Assembly (NCBI GenBank): GCA_011322445.1
Contig: DRMV01000036.1
Coordinates: 28,295 to 92,294 of the forward strand
Direction: 5' to 3'
DNA: 64,000 bases
DNA from: Chloroflexota bacterium
GTDB taxonomy: Bacteria; Chloroflexota; Anaerolineae; Anaerolineales; DRMV01
Shown in pieces: positions 34,412-42,847 of the stretch. The notes beneath the pieces are model-generated. The model saw only the letters and a list, made by a program, of their open reading frames with translations. It did no database searches and was not told the origin of the DNA. Both the position numbers and the translations under genes were made by a program. Positions within the stretch are counted from its first letter, which is position 1, and each line of letters begins with the position of its first letter.

Positions 34412-36550
34412 ATGCCTTTTTACACTTTCCTCTTGCGTGCCCGCAATGCTTTGCTCAACGCGCTGGGGGTGTTGCTGCTGGCGTGGGCGGCAGTGTTGCT
34501 GCTGGGCTGGGCCGGGTTGACCCACGGTGCGTGGGTGGGTGGCATGGTGGCCTTCCTGCGCGCGGGGCTGGGTCTGGGAGTGGCCTATGTGGTGCTCGCG
34601 CTGGCTTTGGCCGGGCTGTATGTGCTGGCGCGGGCGAGCGGGAAAGCGTCGCCGCCGGAAGCCTTGCCCTGGGGGCGTATCACGGTTTGGGAAGTCGCTT
34701 TGCTGGCCTCGTTGGGCCTGGCCGACCTGGCAGGGGGGCACGTGTTGCCCAAGGGCGCGGTGACCACCCCCGGCGGGGCGGTGGGCTGGGGGTTGGTGGA
34801 GTTCCTGCGGTTGGTCTCGGGCCGCGTGGGGGCGTGGGGGTTTTTGCTGATGGCCGTGGCGGTTGCCCCATTCCTGGGAACGCCCCTGGGCGGCGTTCTG
34901 GTCTCTCGCCTGCGGGGATGGCTTTTCCCTGAAGAGGCTGCCCCTGCCGAAACGCCGGTGGTGACGGAAGCCCCCCGCAAGCCGCGCCGCCGCAAGCGCC
35001 CACGCCCCAACCTGCCGCCGGAGTTCCGGCGCGAGGTGCCCATTGCCCGCCCCGAAGACGAACCGCCCCCAAAGCCCCGCCCCCGTGATGACCGCTTGCC
35101 GCCGCTGAGCCTCTTGCTCGACGAAACCCCTGCCCGCGCCGATGAGCGACACATTCATCTCACCGCGGGTTTGATTGAGAAAACCTTAGCCGAGTTTGGC
35201 CTGCCTGCCCGGGTGGTGGGCGTGCAGGTGGGGCCGACCGTGGTGCAGTTTGCTGTGGAGCCTGGCTATATCGAAAGGCCTGGCCCCGATGGCAAGCCCC
35301 AGCGGCAGAAAGTGCGCGTGGCCCAAATTGCTGCCCTGCAGCGCGACCTGGCGCTGGCGCTTTCGGCAGAGCGCTTGCGGGTGCAGGCGCCGGTGCCTGG
35401 TCGGTCGTATGTGGGCATCGAAATTCCGAACCGTGATGCCACGGTGGTGCGCCTGCGGCCGTTGATGGCTTCCGAAGCCTTCCGGCGGCTGAGTTCGCCT
35501 CTGGCGTTGGCCCTGGGCCGCGATGTGGCCGGGCGGCCGGTGGTGGCCGACCTTGCCAAAATGCCACACCTGCTCATCGCCGGCGCGACCGGCTCGGGGA
35601 AATCGGTGTGCATCGCGGCGCTGACCACCTGCCTGGTGATGAACAACACCCCCGCCGACCTGCGGCTGGTGATGATCGACCCGAAGCGGGTGGAACTGTT
35701 GCGCTTCAACGGGCTGCCGCACCTGCTTGGCCAGGTGGAAAGCGACATGGAGCGGGTGCTGGCTTCCCTGCGGTGGGTGGTGGCAGAAATGGAGCGCCGC
35801 TACCGCCTGCTGGAGCAACACCGCGCCCGCCACCTTGCTTCGTATAACCGCAAAATTCAGCGCAAGGGCGGCGAGCCGTTGCCCTACATTGTGGTGCTCA
35901 TTGACGAACTGGCCGATTTGATGATGTTTGCTCCCGACCAGGTGGAACACAACATCGTGCGGCTGGCGCAGATGGCGCGCGCCACCGGCATCCATTTGGT
36001 GGTTGCAACGCAGCGCCCCAGCACCGACGTCGTCACCGGCCTTATCAAGGCCAACTTCCCGGCGCGGCTTTCCTTTGCTGTGGCCTCGGGCACCGATAGT
36101 CGCGTGATTTTAGATACCCCCGGCGCGGAGCACTTGCTGGGCAAGGGCGATATGCTCTTCCAGGCGCCTGATGCCCCCGCGCCGGTGCGCGCCCAGGGTG
36201 TGTTGGTGAGCGACAAGGAAGTCAGCAGGGTGATGGCTTATTGGCAAAAGCAGGTGGGGGAAAGCCGTGAACCGGCCCCGTGGGAACGCTTGCTCGCCGA
36301 GGGTGAGGCAACCCCGCTGGGGTATGACCCGCTGCTGGAAGAGGCGGCCCGCGTGGTTATCCGGGCGCAGCGCGCCAGCGCCTCGATGCTCCAGCGCCGC
36401 CTGCGGGTGGGGTATCCCCGCGCCGCGCGCTTGATCGAGCAATTGGAGGAAGTGGGCGTGGTGGCTCCCCCTGCCGGCGCGGGGAAGGAGCGCGAAGTGC
36501 TTCTCGGCCCTGACGACGAGTTTCGGCTGGAACCGCCGGATACGGCCTGA
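34412..36550 (+). CDS. ftsK: DNA translocase FtsK/SpoIIIE
   Basis: Septum-located hexameric motor that pumps chromosomal DNA and helps resolve dimers. 712 residues. Four N-terminal membrane helices (about residues 10-170) are followed by a basic Pro-rich linker (RKPRRRKRPRPNLPPEFRRE) and the alpha/beta motor. In the motor, HLLIAGATGSGKSVCI (Walker A near residue 391) and YIVVLIDELADLMM (Walker B) are intact, with TQRPSTDVVTGLIKANFPARLSFAVAS after them. The C-terminal gamma winged helix (VVIRAQRASASMLQRRLRVGYPRAARLIEQLEEVGVV) would read KOPS-like sites. This start has GGGAG 5 nt upstream; two earlier in-frame starts are possible. Confidence 0.95.
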   Translation: MPFYTFLLRARNALLNALGVLLLAWAAVLLLGWAGLTHGAWVGGMVAFLRAGLGLGVAYVVLALALAGLYVLARASGKASPPEALPWGRITVWEVALLASLGLADLAGGHVLPKGAVTTPGGAVGWGLVEFLRLVSGRVGAWGFLLMAVAVAPFLGTPLGGVLVSRLRGWLFPEEAAPAETPVVTEAPRKPRRRKRPRPNLPPEFRREVPIARPEDEPPPKPRPRDDRLPPLSLLLDETPARADERHIHLTAGLIEKTLAEFGLPARVVGVQVGPTVVQFAVEPGYIERPGPDGKPQRQKVRVAQIAALQRDLALALSAERLRVQAPVPGRSYVGIEIPNRDATVVRLRPLMASEAFRRLSSPLALALGRDVAGRPVVADLAKMPHLLIAGATGSGKSVCIAALTTCLVMNNTPADLRLVMIDPKRVELLRFNGLPHLLGQVESDMERVLASLRWVVAEMERRYRLLEQHRARHLASYNRKIQRKGGEPLPYIVVLIDELADLMMFAPDQVEHNIVRLAQMARATGIHLVVATQRPSTDVVTGLIKANFPARLSFAVASGTDSRVILDTPGAEHLLGKGDMLFQAPDAPAPVRAQGVLVSDKEVSRVMAYWQKQVGESREPAPWERLLAEGEATPLGYDPLLEEAARVVIRAQRASASMLQRRLRVGYPRAARLIEQLEEVGVVAPPAGAGKEREVLLGPDDEFRLEPPDTA

Positions 36551-36668
36551 CTTCCTTGGATGGAATGGCTGCGTTTTGCGCGCCACGCGCGTCCCCGCCT
36601 CTGTAGCGCGGACGCGCACTTTGCCTGAATATATGACAACTGACACCTTCGCCGTTGGCTCAATGGCC

Positions 36669-36674
36669 TATAAT
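36669..36674 (+). promoter_or_regulatory. -10 element of the CFA-type methyltransferase gene
   Basis: TATAAT about 51 bp before the start codon; no good -35 at 16-18 bp. AAGGAGGTG, a near-perfect Shine-Dalgarno, follows before the ATG. Confidence 0.45.
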
Positions 36675-36724
36675 CAAAGAAGAGCAAGGTGCGCGGTTCT
36701 TTGACATAGAGAAGGAGGTGTCTC

Positions 36725-38023
36725 ATGGCAGTGCAAAATGCTATCCGTGACAAGCAGGTCGCGGCCGCGTTGGCGTTCCTGCAGGCGGTTTTTGAGGATA
36801 TCCACCCGCGTGATTTTGCCGTTCGCTTTTGGGATGGCTCGGTATGGGAAGCCGAGACCGACGAGCCTCGCTTTACCATTGTGCTCAAACACCCAGGCGC
36901 GTTGCGCTTGATGTTCCGCGATCTGTCAACAGACCTGAGCATGGGGGAAGCCTACATTTACGATGATTTCGACATTGAAGGCGATATCTTTGAAGTGTAC
37001 CGGTTGGCCGATCGTCTCCTCGATGAGGCCGACTGGAGCGTGGGCGATAAACTGCGCCTGGGGCAAATGCTGTTGCGGCTGCCGAAAGGCGACGCCAAGC
37101 GCAAGCGTGACCGCGCTGCTCGTCTGAGCGGCAAACGCCATAGCGTGGACCGCGACCGCCAGGCCATCCAGTATCACTACGATGTGCCCAGCGAGTTCTA
37201 TGCGCTCTGGTTAGACAAGAACATGGTGTATTCCTGCGCCTATTTCAAGACGGGGGAAGAGGATATCGACACCGCCCAAGAGCAGAAATTGGATTACATC
37301 TGCCGCAAACTGCGCCTCAAGCCCGGCGAGCGGTTGCTGGATATTGGCTGCGGCTGGGGGGGGCTGGTTATTTACGCGGCAAAACATTATGGGGTGGAAG
37401 CCGTGGGCATCACCCTGAGCGAGAATCAATACCGCTGGGCCAATGAGCGCATCAAGCAGGAGGGGCTGGAAGGCCGGGCCCGCGTGGAATTGCGCGATTA
37501 TCGCGAGGTGAATGAGCCTGAAGGCTACGATAAACTGGTCAGCGTGGGCATGTTCGAGCACGTTGGCGAAGAGATGTTGCCGGTTTACTTCCAACAGGCG
37601 TACAAATTGCTCAAGCCAGGGGGCGTTTTCCTCAACCACGGCATTGCACGTGAAGCCAACGTGCCGTGGCAACGCAATACCTTTGGCGATAAATACGTCT
37701 TCCCCGATGGGGAACTGGAACCCATTTGGCTGACGCTGAAGGTTGCTCAAGAGGTAGGCTTTGAGGTGCGCGATGTGGAAAGCCTGCGCGAGCATTACGC
37801 GCTGACGCTGCGCCACTGGGTGCAACGGTTGGAAGCCCACCATGAAGAGGCGCTGAAGTATGTGGATGAAGTGACTTACCGCATCTGGCGGCTGTTCATG
37901 TCGGGCTCTTCCTACAATTTCCTCAAAGACCATCATGAGCTCTATCAGACTTTGCTGGTAAAATCGGAGCACGGCCCCAGCGGCCTGCCCTGGACACGCG
38001 AAGACTGGTATTGTCGCCAATAG
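36725..38023 (+). CDS. cfa: Cyclopropane-fatty-acyl-phospholipid synthase family methyltransferase
   Basis: 432 residues. An N-terminal lipid-binding domain (FAVRFWDGSVWEAE, SMGEAYIYDDFDIEGD) is followed by the SAM domain. QYHYDVPSEFYALWLDKNMVYSCAYF, DIGCGWGGLVIYAAKHYGVEAVGITLSENQ, SVGMFEHVGEEMLPVYFQ and FLNHGIAR are all CFA-synthase landmarks. The enzyme adds a methylene bridge or methyl branch to unsaturated acyl chains of membrane lipids. The near-perfect AAGGAGGTG suggests strong translation. No partner lipid genes adjacent. Confidence 0.93.
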   Translation: MAVQNAIRDKQVAAALAFLQAVFEDIHPRDFAVRFWDGSVWEAETDEPRFTIVLKHPGALRLMFRDLSTDLSMGEAYIYDDFDIEGDIFEVYRLADRLLDEADWSVGDKLRLGQMLLRLPKGDAKRKRDRAARLSGKRHSVDRDRQAIQYHYDVPSEFYALWLDKNMVYSCAYFKTGEEDIDTAQEQKLDYICRKLRLKPGERLLDIGCGWGGLVIYAAKHYGVEAVGITLSENQYRWANERIKQEGLEGRARVELRDYREVNEPEGYDKLVSVGMFEHVGEEMLPVYFQQAYKLLKPGGVFLNHGIAREANVPWQRNTFGDKYVFPDGELEPIWLTLKVAQEVGFEVRDVESLREHYALTLRHWVQRLEAHHEEALKYVDEVTYRIWRLFMSGSSYNFLKDHHELYQTLLVKSEHGPSGLPWTREDWYCRQ

Positions 38024-38093
38024 TTGCCGTGGGCGGCGAAAACACGGTCGGGCAGGCGAAGGCTTGCCCGACTTTGTGTTAAAGGAGCGTTGG

Positions 38094-38930
38094 ATGTCCA
38101 AAATCCGCATTGTCACCGACAGCACTGCCGATATTCCCCCTGACCTGGCCGCCGAATACGACATCACGGTGGTGCCGGCAGTGGTTGTTTTGGGCTCAGA
38201 GCAGTATCTGGATGGTGAAGGGCTTTCCCGCGCCGAGTTTTACCGTCGCTTGCCGGCCATGCAGCCTTTGCCCACCACGGCCGCGCCTTCCGTAGGCGTG
38301 TTTGCCGAGGCCTATCGTGCTGCGCTGGCCACGGCCGATACGGTGGTCGGCGTCTTTTTGGCCAGCACGCTGAGCAGCATTTACCAGAACGCGCGGCTGG
38401 CGGCGCAGGATTTTGGGGAGCGGGTGCATGTGGTGGATAGCGGGCAGCTGACGATGGGGCTGGGGTTTCAGGTGTTGGCAGCGGCGCGTGTGGCTCGCGA
38501 AGGTGGCAGCGTGTCGGATGTGCTGGAGGCGGTGCAGAGCATCCAGCAGCGGGTGCGTTTGGTGGCGATGCTCGATACGCTGGAATTTCTGCGCCGCAGC
38601 GGGCGGGTTTCGTGGGCCAAGGCGCGTTTGGGGTCATTGCTGCAACTGAAGCCCTTTCTGGAGGTGCGGCATGGGGAGGTCATCAGCCTGCCCGCAGTGC
38701 GCACGCGGCGCAAGGGGCTGGCGCGGCTGGCCGGGCACGTCGAGGCGTGGGGGGCGTTGGATTATTTGGCGCTGCTGCACAGCGGCGCGCCCGAGGATGC
38801 CGAGGCGCTGGCTGCTGCGGCCGATACGAGTGGGTTGGTTTTGCCCCCCATGACGGTGTTGGTCACCACGGTCATTGGCACGCATGTTGGCCCGCGCGGG
38901 GTGGGCGCGGTGGGGGTGTTGAAAGCGTAA
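38094..38930 (+). CDS. DegV family fatty-acid-binding protein
   Basis: 278 residues. MSKIRIVTDSTADIPPDLAAEYDITVVPAVV is the family N-terminus (VTDSTAD). SRAEFYRRLPAMQPLPTTAAPSVGVFAEAY and FLASTLSSIYQNARLAA follow, then LDTLEFLRRSGRVSWAKARLGSLLQLKPFLEV. DegV/FakB proteins bind a single fatty acid; FakB types hand it to the kinase FakA, which I do not see in the window. The ATG has AAAGGAGCG upstream. A longer in-frame start is 30 bp earlier. Confidence 0.94.
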   Translation: MSKIRIVTDSTADIPPDLAAEYDITVVPAVVVLGSEQYLDGEGLSRAEFYRRLPAMQPLPTTAAPSVGVFAEAYRAALATADTVVGVFLASTLSSIYQNARLAAQDFGERVHVVDSGQLTMGLGFQVLAAARVAREGGSVSDVLEAVQSIQQRVRLVAMLDTLEFLRRSGRVSWAKARLGSLLQLKPFLEVRHGEVISLPAVRTRRKGLARLAGHVEAWGALDYLALLHSGAPEDAEALAAAADTSGLVLPPMTVLVTTVIGTHVGPRGVGAVGVLKA

Positions 38931-39032
38931 GCGTGTGGGCGCCGCAAATTGGCAGGCACCTCGGCGGGAAGGGAGAGAGTCGGGGCGCGTTTCTGATGTT
39001 TTTTCCCAACCTCAAAATCTCCAAAATGCTGC

Positions 39033-39061
39033 TTGACAAATGGACCAAAAGGGGGTATAAG
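39033..39061 (+). promoter_or_regulatory. Near-consensus sigma-70 promoter
   Basis: TTGACA (39033-39038), an exact 17-bp spacer, then TATAAG (39056-39061): 11 of 12 consensus positions, the best promoter in the window. Start predicted near 39068. Confidence 0.85.
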
Positions 39062-39067
39062 TAGAAC

Positions 39068-39282
39068 GCATGTTCTTAGTGTTCTCTTTGTAGCAGATAA
39101 TCAGGTTCTGGATAAGCGTGCTGAGCGGAGACCGGAAGCCATCGTGGTTGGAATGCTCCAACAGTGTTATCCGACTGAGATGGTAGATGGTGTTCCCCGC
39201 CCACGCGAAGGCGCGCTGTATCAGTTTCTTTTCGCATGCTGCCATTGCAAGGCAGCCAGGCCCCTTTAGGGGCGTGTTTTTT
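39068..39282 (+). ncRNA. Candidate small RNA or terminator-controlled leader
   Basis: Bounded by the strong promoter and an intrinsic terminator, giving a transcript of about 215 nt. Folding potential: TCAG...GGATAA pairs with TTATCC...CTGA, enclosing a GTTGGA-atgc-TCCAAC hairpin. A GCTGCC/GGCAGC hairpin sits just before the terminator. No good open frame. The size and single rod-like fold are loosely reminiscent of 6S RNA, but I cannot match a conserved core. Alternatively it is an attenuator for the downstream two-gene unit. Confidence 0.5.
39259..39282 (+). terminator. Intrinsic terminator inside the leader
   Basis: GCCCC-ttta-GGGGC followed by GTG and six T residues. It lies about 75 bp before the start codon of the FtsK-like gene, so it either ends a separate RNA or attenuates that gene. 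Confidence 0.85.
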
Positions 39283-39355
39283 CTTGTCCTCGGTTTGCGC
39301 CGCTCGGCGCGCGATGCACAGGGGCGGACGCTCGAGAACGGAAGGAGAGCAAGGG

Positions 39356-40171
39356 ATGAACTCATCGGAAAGCCTTTCTGTGGCCCGGCACTTATGGGGT
39401 GCAAAACCTGCTGTTTCGCATCCAACCACGGCGGTGCGGCCGCGCACGGCTGCACGACGGCCCACCGTGCGGGCTGTGTTGCGCGAGTGGGGGCCGTGGC
39501 TTTGCTGCATGGCGCTGATGGGGGTGTGCGACGACGGCATTCCCCTTGCCATGCGGCTGCACGACCCGAAGCGGGCAGGGCATTACCTCTTCTACGGCCA
39601 GGATGACCGTGTGCTTGCCACCCTTGTTGAGCCTATCCTTTACAGCATGACTGTGCAGGAATGGGGACCGGAGCACTGGCAGTTCCTCATTCTTTCCGAG
39701 CAAAGCACCGAATGGCAGGTGGAAAGGAGTAAGCACTGCAAAGGCGTCATTTCCCCGCACGAGCGCGATGGCAATGAGGTCATTCCTGCGATGGCGGGCT
39801 TGATGGAGCAACGCAGTTTTGGGCGGCATCGTGGCCCGCAGTATGTGGTTGTGTTGCACGACCTGGGACGTTACTGGAAGCGCCTCAGCGAAGACGCCCG
39901 TTATGACCTGGTGCCTTTGCTCCAGCGCGGCCACGAGTTTGGCGTGCACGTCGTCGCCAGCGTGCGTTACGAGCATTACCATGCGCTGCCCCAGGAAGTG
40001 CGGCGATTGTTCCGCCAGAAGGTGTATGGCTTTGCAGATGATGCTCACCTGCCCAACACATCCGCTTTTCGCGATATGACCAACATGCTCTATTACGATC
40101 TCATGCCCTACCAGGCGTGGGTGCGTTCCGGCGGCGAGTGGATGCGTTACACTGCCCCGCGGCTGGGTTGA
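39356..40171 (+). CDS. FtsK-like protein lacking the P-loop (pseudo-ATPase)
   Basis: 271 residues. The chain parallels the core of FtsK motors: GHYLFYGQDDRVLATLVEPILYSM (residues 75-98) occupies the place of HLLIAGATGSGKSV, but the Walker A glycines, Lys and Ser are gone. HWQFLILSEQSTEW fits the LRLVMIDPKRVEL strand. PQYVVVLHDLGRYW (161-174) fits Walker B with Asp kept and Glu replaced. LVPLLQRGHEFGVHVVASVRYE fits the sensor strand of FtsK. The basic N-terminal 45 residues have no helix. Start chosen for GAAGGAGAG upstream. It lies 11 bp before the small partner gene and behind the leader/terminator. Function unknown; the FtsK relationship is my inference from motif order. Confidence 0.75.
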   Translation: MNSSESLSVARHLWGAKPAVSHPTTAVRPRTAARRPTVRAVLREWGPWLCCMALMGVCDDGIPLAMRLHDPKRAGHYLFYGQDDRVLATLVEPILYSMTVQEWGPEHWQFLILSEQSTEWQVERSKHCKGVISPHERDGNEVIPAMAGLMEQRSFGRHRGPQYVVVLHDLGRYWKRLSEDARYDLVPLLQRGHEFGVHVVASVRYEHYHALPQEVRRLFRQKVYGFADDAHLPNTSAFRDMTNMLYYDLMPYQAWVRSGGEWMRYTAPRLG

Positions 40172-40182
40172 GGAGGTTGGCG

Positions 40183-40452
40183 ATGATGCGCGTTGGCATG
40201 CTGTGGCTGGACGATTCCCCCAAACGGTCGTTGGATGAAAAAGTGCGTCGCGCCGCGGCCTATTACCGCCAGAAGTACGGCCAGCGTCCCAACCTTTGTT
40301 ATGTGCACCCGGCGATGCTGCCCGAGGGCCCGCTGGAAGTGGATGGCGTGGCAGTGCGCCCCCTCAAGGATATTTTGCCGCAACATCTCTGGTTGGGGGT
40401 AGCCGAAGTGCAGGAAACCGCGCGGCCAGCGCGGGCGAGCATTGTGGCTTGA
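40183..40452 (+). CDS. Small conserved-looking protein, partner of the FtsK-like gene
   Basis: 89 residues: MMRVGMLWLDDSPKRSLDEKVRRAAAYYRQKYGQRPNLCYVHPAMLPEG and so on. A strand GMLWLDD is followed by a charged helix with YYRQKYG, then RPNLCYVHP and a hydrophobic strand HLWLGV. I recall small proteins of this look in Chloroflexota genomes but cannot name a family. An excellent GAGGAGG lies 6 nt before the first of two ATGs. It is in one operon with the preceding gene (11-bp gap) and ends facing holA. Confidence 0.75.
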   Translation: MMRVGMLWLDDSPKRSLDEKVRRAAAYYRQKYGQRPNLCYVHPAMLPEGPLEVDGVAVRPLKDILPQHLWLGVAEVQETARPARASIVA

Positions 40453-40472
40453 GGGACCAGGCCGCCCCTGGT

Positions 40473-41450
40473 TTAGCGCCCCAAAGAAGCCACGAGCACA
40501 TCCAGCGCGGTGGGCAGGTCGGTCTGGCCGGTTTTCCATGCGCGGTCGGTTTCGAGCAGCGCCGCGTAGATGGTCTCCAGGCTTTCCATAGGAAAGCGCC
40601 GCGCCTGGGGCAACAGTTTTTTGGCTACGAAGGGGTGAATTTTCAACCGCTGCGCCAGCGCCTGCGGCGCGGTGATGCCCTGGTTCAGTGCTTCGCGCAC
40701 CAGTAACAGCAGGCGGAATTGCCGGATGACCATCCCCCAAATGCGGATAGGCTCTTCTTGCTGAAGCAACTGGTGCAGCAGCCGCAACGCCCGCTCACTG
40801 CGTCCCAGGGCGATGGCATCGACCATCTCGAAAATGTTGGGGTGTTCCGGCGCGGGGGTCAGTTCTGCCACGTCTTCCGGTTCGACGGGACGGGCGTAGT
40901 TGACGAAAGCCAGCAGTTTGTGAATTTCCTGCCGGGCTGCGGCGGCGTCGTTGCCGACGCGGCGCGCCAGTTCGGCTGCCCCTGCCGGGGTGAAGCGCCC
41001 GCCTGCTTCCGCTGCCTGCTTCATGATCCAGCGGGTCAGGTTGTCGGGCAGGGCATAGCGGCGCTGGTAAGCGGCCTCGGGGTGGGCGTCGGCCCACCGG
41101 CGCAGCCAGTGTTTGGGGGGCAGCGTCGTGGTGATTTCCAGCACCAAGGCGGTCGAAGGCGGCACGCGTTCCAGCAGCGCAAGGAAGGCTTTGCGGCCTT
41201 TGGGGCTTTTGAGCGGCGGCGCAGCGAGGGGCTGTACGAGGTGCACCAGCCGTCGCTTGGCAAAAAAGGGAATGGTCAACGCGGCGTCGTGCAATGCCGG
41301 CAGGTCGAGGGTTTCCCCCTTGAGGCGGATGTAATCCAGCGCGGCAGGGTCGTCGGCGCCCAGCCCTTCGCGCAGCCTGGCCAGGGCGGCCTGGCGGGCT
41401 TGTTCGTCTTCCCCGTGCAGAATGTAGATGCGGGGCTTGGGGGCGCTCAT
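40473..41450 (-). CDS. holA: DNA polymerase III delta subunit
   Basis: Clamp-loader subunit that opens the beta sliding clamp. 325 residues. N-terminal IYILHGEDEQARQAALARL and TIPFFAKRRLVHL are family features. The middle has LTRWIMKQAAEAGGRFTPAGAAELARRVGNDAAAARQEIHKLLAF. The C-terminal helical collar contains NIFEMVDAIALGRSERALRLLHQLLQQEEPIRIWGMVIRQFRLLLLVREAL and HPFVAKKLLPQARRF, typical of HolA. It begins 3 bp after the DUF6391 gene, so the two share an mRNA. Confidence 0.94.
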   Translation of the reverse strand: MSAPKPRIYILHGEDEQARQAALARLREGLGADDPAALDYIRLKGETLDLPALHDAALTIPFFAKRRLVHLVQPLAAPPLKSPKGRKAFLALLERVPPSTALVLEITTTLPPKHWLRRWADAHPEAAYQRRYALPDNLTRWIMKQAAEAGGRFTPAGAAELARRVGNDAAAARQEIHKLLAFVNYARPVEPEDVAELTPAPEHPNIFEMVDAIALGRSERALRLLHQLLQQEEPIRIWGMVIRQFRLLLLVREALNQGITAPQALAQRLKIHPFVAKKLLPQARRFPMESLETIYAALLETDRAWKTGQTDLPTALDVLVASLGR

Positions 41451-41453
41451 GGC

Positions 41454-41957
41454 TCAGCCGCGGGTCAGCACCCGATGGGCAGTGAAGCGCCCCTGGCGGG
41501 TGGGGATGATTTCCACGATTTCCAGCGCGCCGGGATCGCCGTCGGTGGTGACTTTTTCTTGCAGCAGGTAGCCCAGCGGCTGGGAAAACATCAAGGCCAC
41601 CGTGCCTAACATCACGGCCAGCGGCAGGCGGTCGGCTTTGTCGCGCCAGCGTTTGCCGACGCCCAGCATGGCTAATGCCCCGGCCAACGCAGCCAGCCCG
41701 CCCGAAACCAGGTAGTTGGTGCCGCAGCCAGGGTGAATGGCCAGCCGCCGTTCACCGCCGCGCAGGCGCTCTAAGGCTTCCTGCACGGCGCTTTCAACGG
41801 CCGCCGTGGGCACGTTGCCGATCAGCCAGAACCCTTCGGGGTCGGAATGCCCCGCTAAAAAGGTGTTGGGATGGCGGCGGGAAAGCAGGTGGATGGTCGC
41901 GTGTTCCAGCCCGTGGTTGCGGCGGACGCGTGAGATGAGTTCGTGGAAGGCGGGCAT
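41454..41957 (-). CDS. DUF6391-type small membrane protein
   Basis: 167 residues. RVRRNHGLEHATIHLLSRRHPNTFLAGHSDPEGFWLIGNV is the conserved N-terminal block (His-rich HGLEHATIH). A hydrophobic pair of helices follows (VSGGLAALAGALAMLG and LPLAVMLGTVALMFSQPLGYLLQ), then a C-terminal tail EIVEIIPTRQGRFTAHRVL. The pattern fits DUF6391, a family of unknown function; I am fairly but not fully sure of the number. holA starts 3 bp after its stop. Confidence 0.8.
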   Translation of the reverse strand: MPAFHELISRVRRNHGLEHATIHLLSRRHPNTFLAGHSDPEGFWLIGNVPTAAVESAVQEALERLRGGERRLAIHPGCGTNYLVSGGLAALAGALAMLGVGKRWRDKADRLPLAVMLGTVALMFSQPLGYLLQEKVTTDGDPGALEIVEIIPTRQGRFTAHRVLTRG

Positions 41958-41980
41958 GGGGAACCTCCGAAGGAAGCGGG

Positions 41981-42847
41981 TTACCAGGCGATTTCGGGGG
42001 GGCAGGTCCGCACTCGCGATTGTTGCCCCACCCGCTTGTACATGGTGACGCCGGTGAACGGCACGCCGAGGATGCCATCGTGGATGGCCCAGGAGCGCAG
42101 GCGGATGCTGTGGGCGGCTTCCGGTCGGCGGAAGGGGGTGCTGCCGTCCAGGCGGGGTAGCAGGTCGCCGCCGGGAGCGAAGCCGCGAGCAATGCGTTCC
42201 ATGAAGGCGCGCCCTTTTTGGTAGCCAAAGCCGTAGCGCTCGAAGAGCACGGCGTTGTGGTAGTAGAGCGGTTCGGCAAAGTAAATGCGCTGCCCCATGC
42301 TCCAGGCAAAGGCTTCGAAGGTGGCAATGGCGTCGGGCAGCATTCGCAGGCCGCGGCGAATTTGTCCTGGGGCCAGTCCTGCTTCCATGGCGGCTTGTTC
42401 GGCTTCCAGGTTGCGCGCCAGAATGCCAAAGCGGGTCGGCGTGCCGTCGGGCAGGCGGTCGACGTTGAAGCGCGGCGCGTCGGGGTCGTTCAGAATATAG
42501 AGCAAAACGTGCAGGTGCCCGCTGAGGGAATCGCCGAGGTGGGCGTAGAGCACCGGGTCGGGGAAGCCGTGCCGGTGGTAGACCGCCAGTTCTACCGTGG
42601 AAGCCCCTGCCGGCGCGCGCAGGGTGAACAGGGGACGCCCCTCGGCATCCACCAGGTAAGGGCTGAGGCCAAAGCGCTCGAGCAGGGCGGGCGGCACGGC
42701 GCGCAGGTAAATCGCCCGCTTCTCGGCTTCCGGTAGGCGGTTGATGGCCCCAATGGACGAGGGGATGCGCTCAGGCTCAGTAGCGGCGAAGTTCGCGTTG
42801 GATTTCACGCTCCATCTCGCGGCGGGCAATTTCAGCCCGCTTGTCAT
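41981..42847 (-). CDS. Protein of unknown function, start uncertain
   Basis: Up to 288 residues. Conserved-looking parts are IGAINRLPEAEKRAIYLRAVPPALLERFGL, LAVYHRHGFPDPVLYAHLGDSLSGHLHVLLYILNDPDAPRFNVDRLP, AWSMGQRIYFAEPLYYHNAVLFERYGFGYQKGRAFMERI and a C-terminal LRSWAIHDGILGVPFTGVTMYKRVG. No signal peptide or membrane helix. I do not recognise the family. The longest frame starts inside smpB (70-bp overlap). A GTG at 42808 or a GTG about 50 codons in are alternatives, and the conserved block INRLPEAEKR suggests the true start lies near the smpB stop. Coupled to smpB. Confidence 0.75.
   Translation of the reverse strand: MTSGLKLPAARWSVKSNANFAATEPERIPSSIGAINRLPEAEKRAIYLRAVPPALLERFGLSPYLVDAEGRPLFTLRAPAGASTVELAVYHRHGFPDPVLYAHLGDSLSGHLHVLLYILNDPDAPRFNVDRLPDGTPTRFGILARNLEAEQAAMEAGLAPGQIRRGLRMLPDAIATFEAFAWSMGQRIYFAEPLYYHNAVLFERYGFGYQKGRAFMERIARGFAPGGDLLPRLDGSTPFRRPEAAHSIRLRSWAIHDGILGVPFTGVTMYKRVGQQSRVRTCPPEIAW

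Larger units (their letters stand above)
38931..39355 (+). other. 425-bp intergenic region: promoter, structured leader, terminator
   Basis: The first 100 bp after degV hold nothing I recognise. A strong promoter then drives a region of about 215 nt that can fold (see ncRNA entry) and ends in an intrinsic terminator. About 70 bp more lead to the next start codon with its GAAGGAGAG site. Confidence 0.7.

Noticed and set aside
38931..40452. Possible small prophage or integrative element around the FtsK-like module
   Set aside because: No integrase, tRNA attachment site, direct-repeat ends, capsid or replication genes; flanks are ordinary housekeeping genes (degV, holA).
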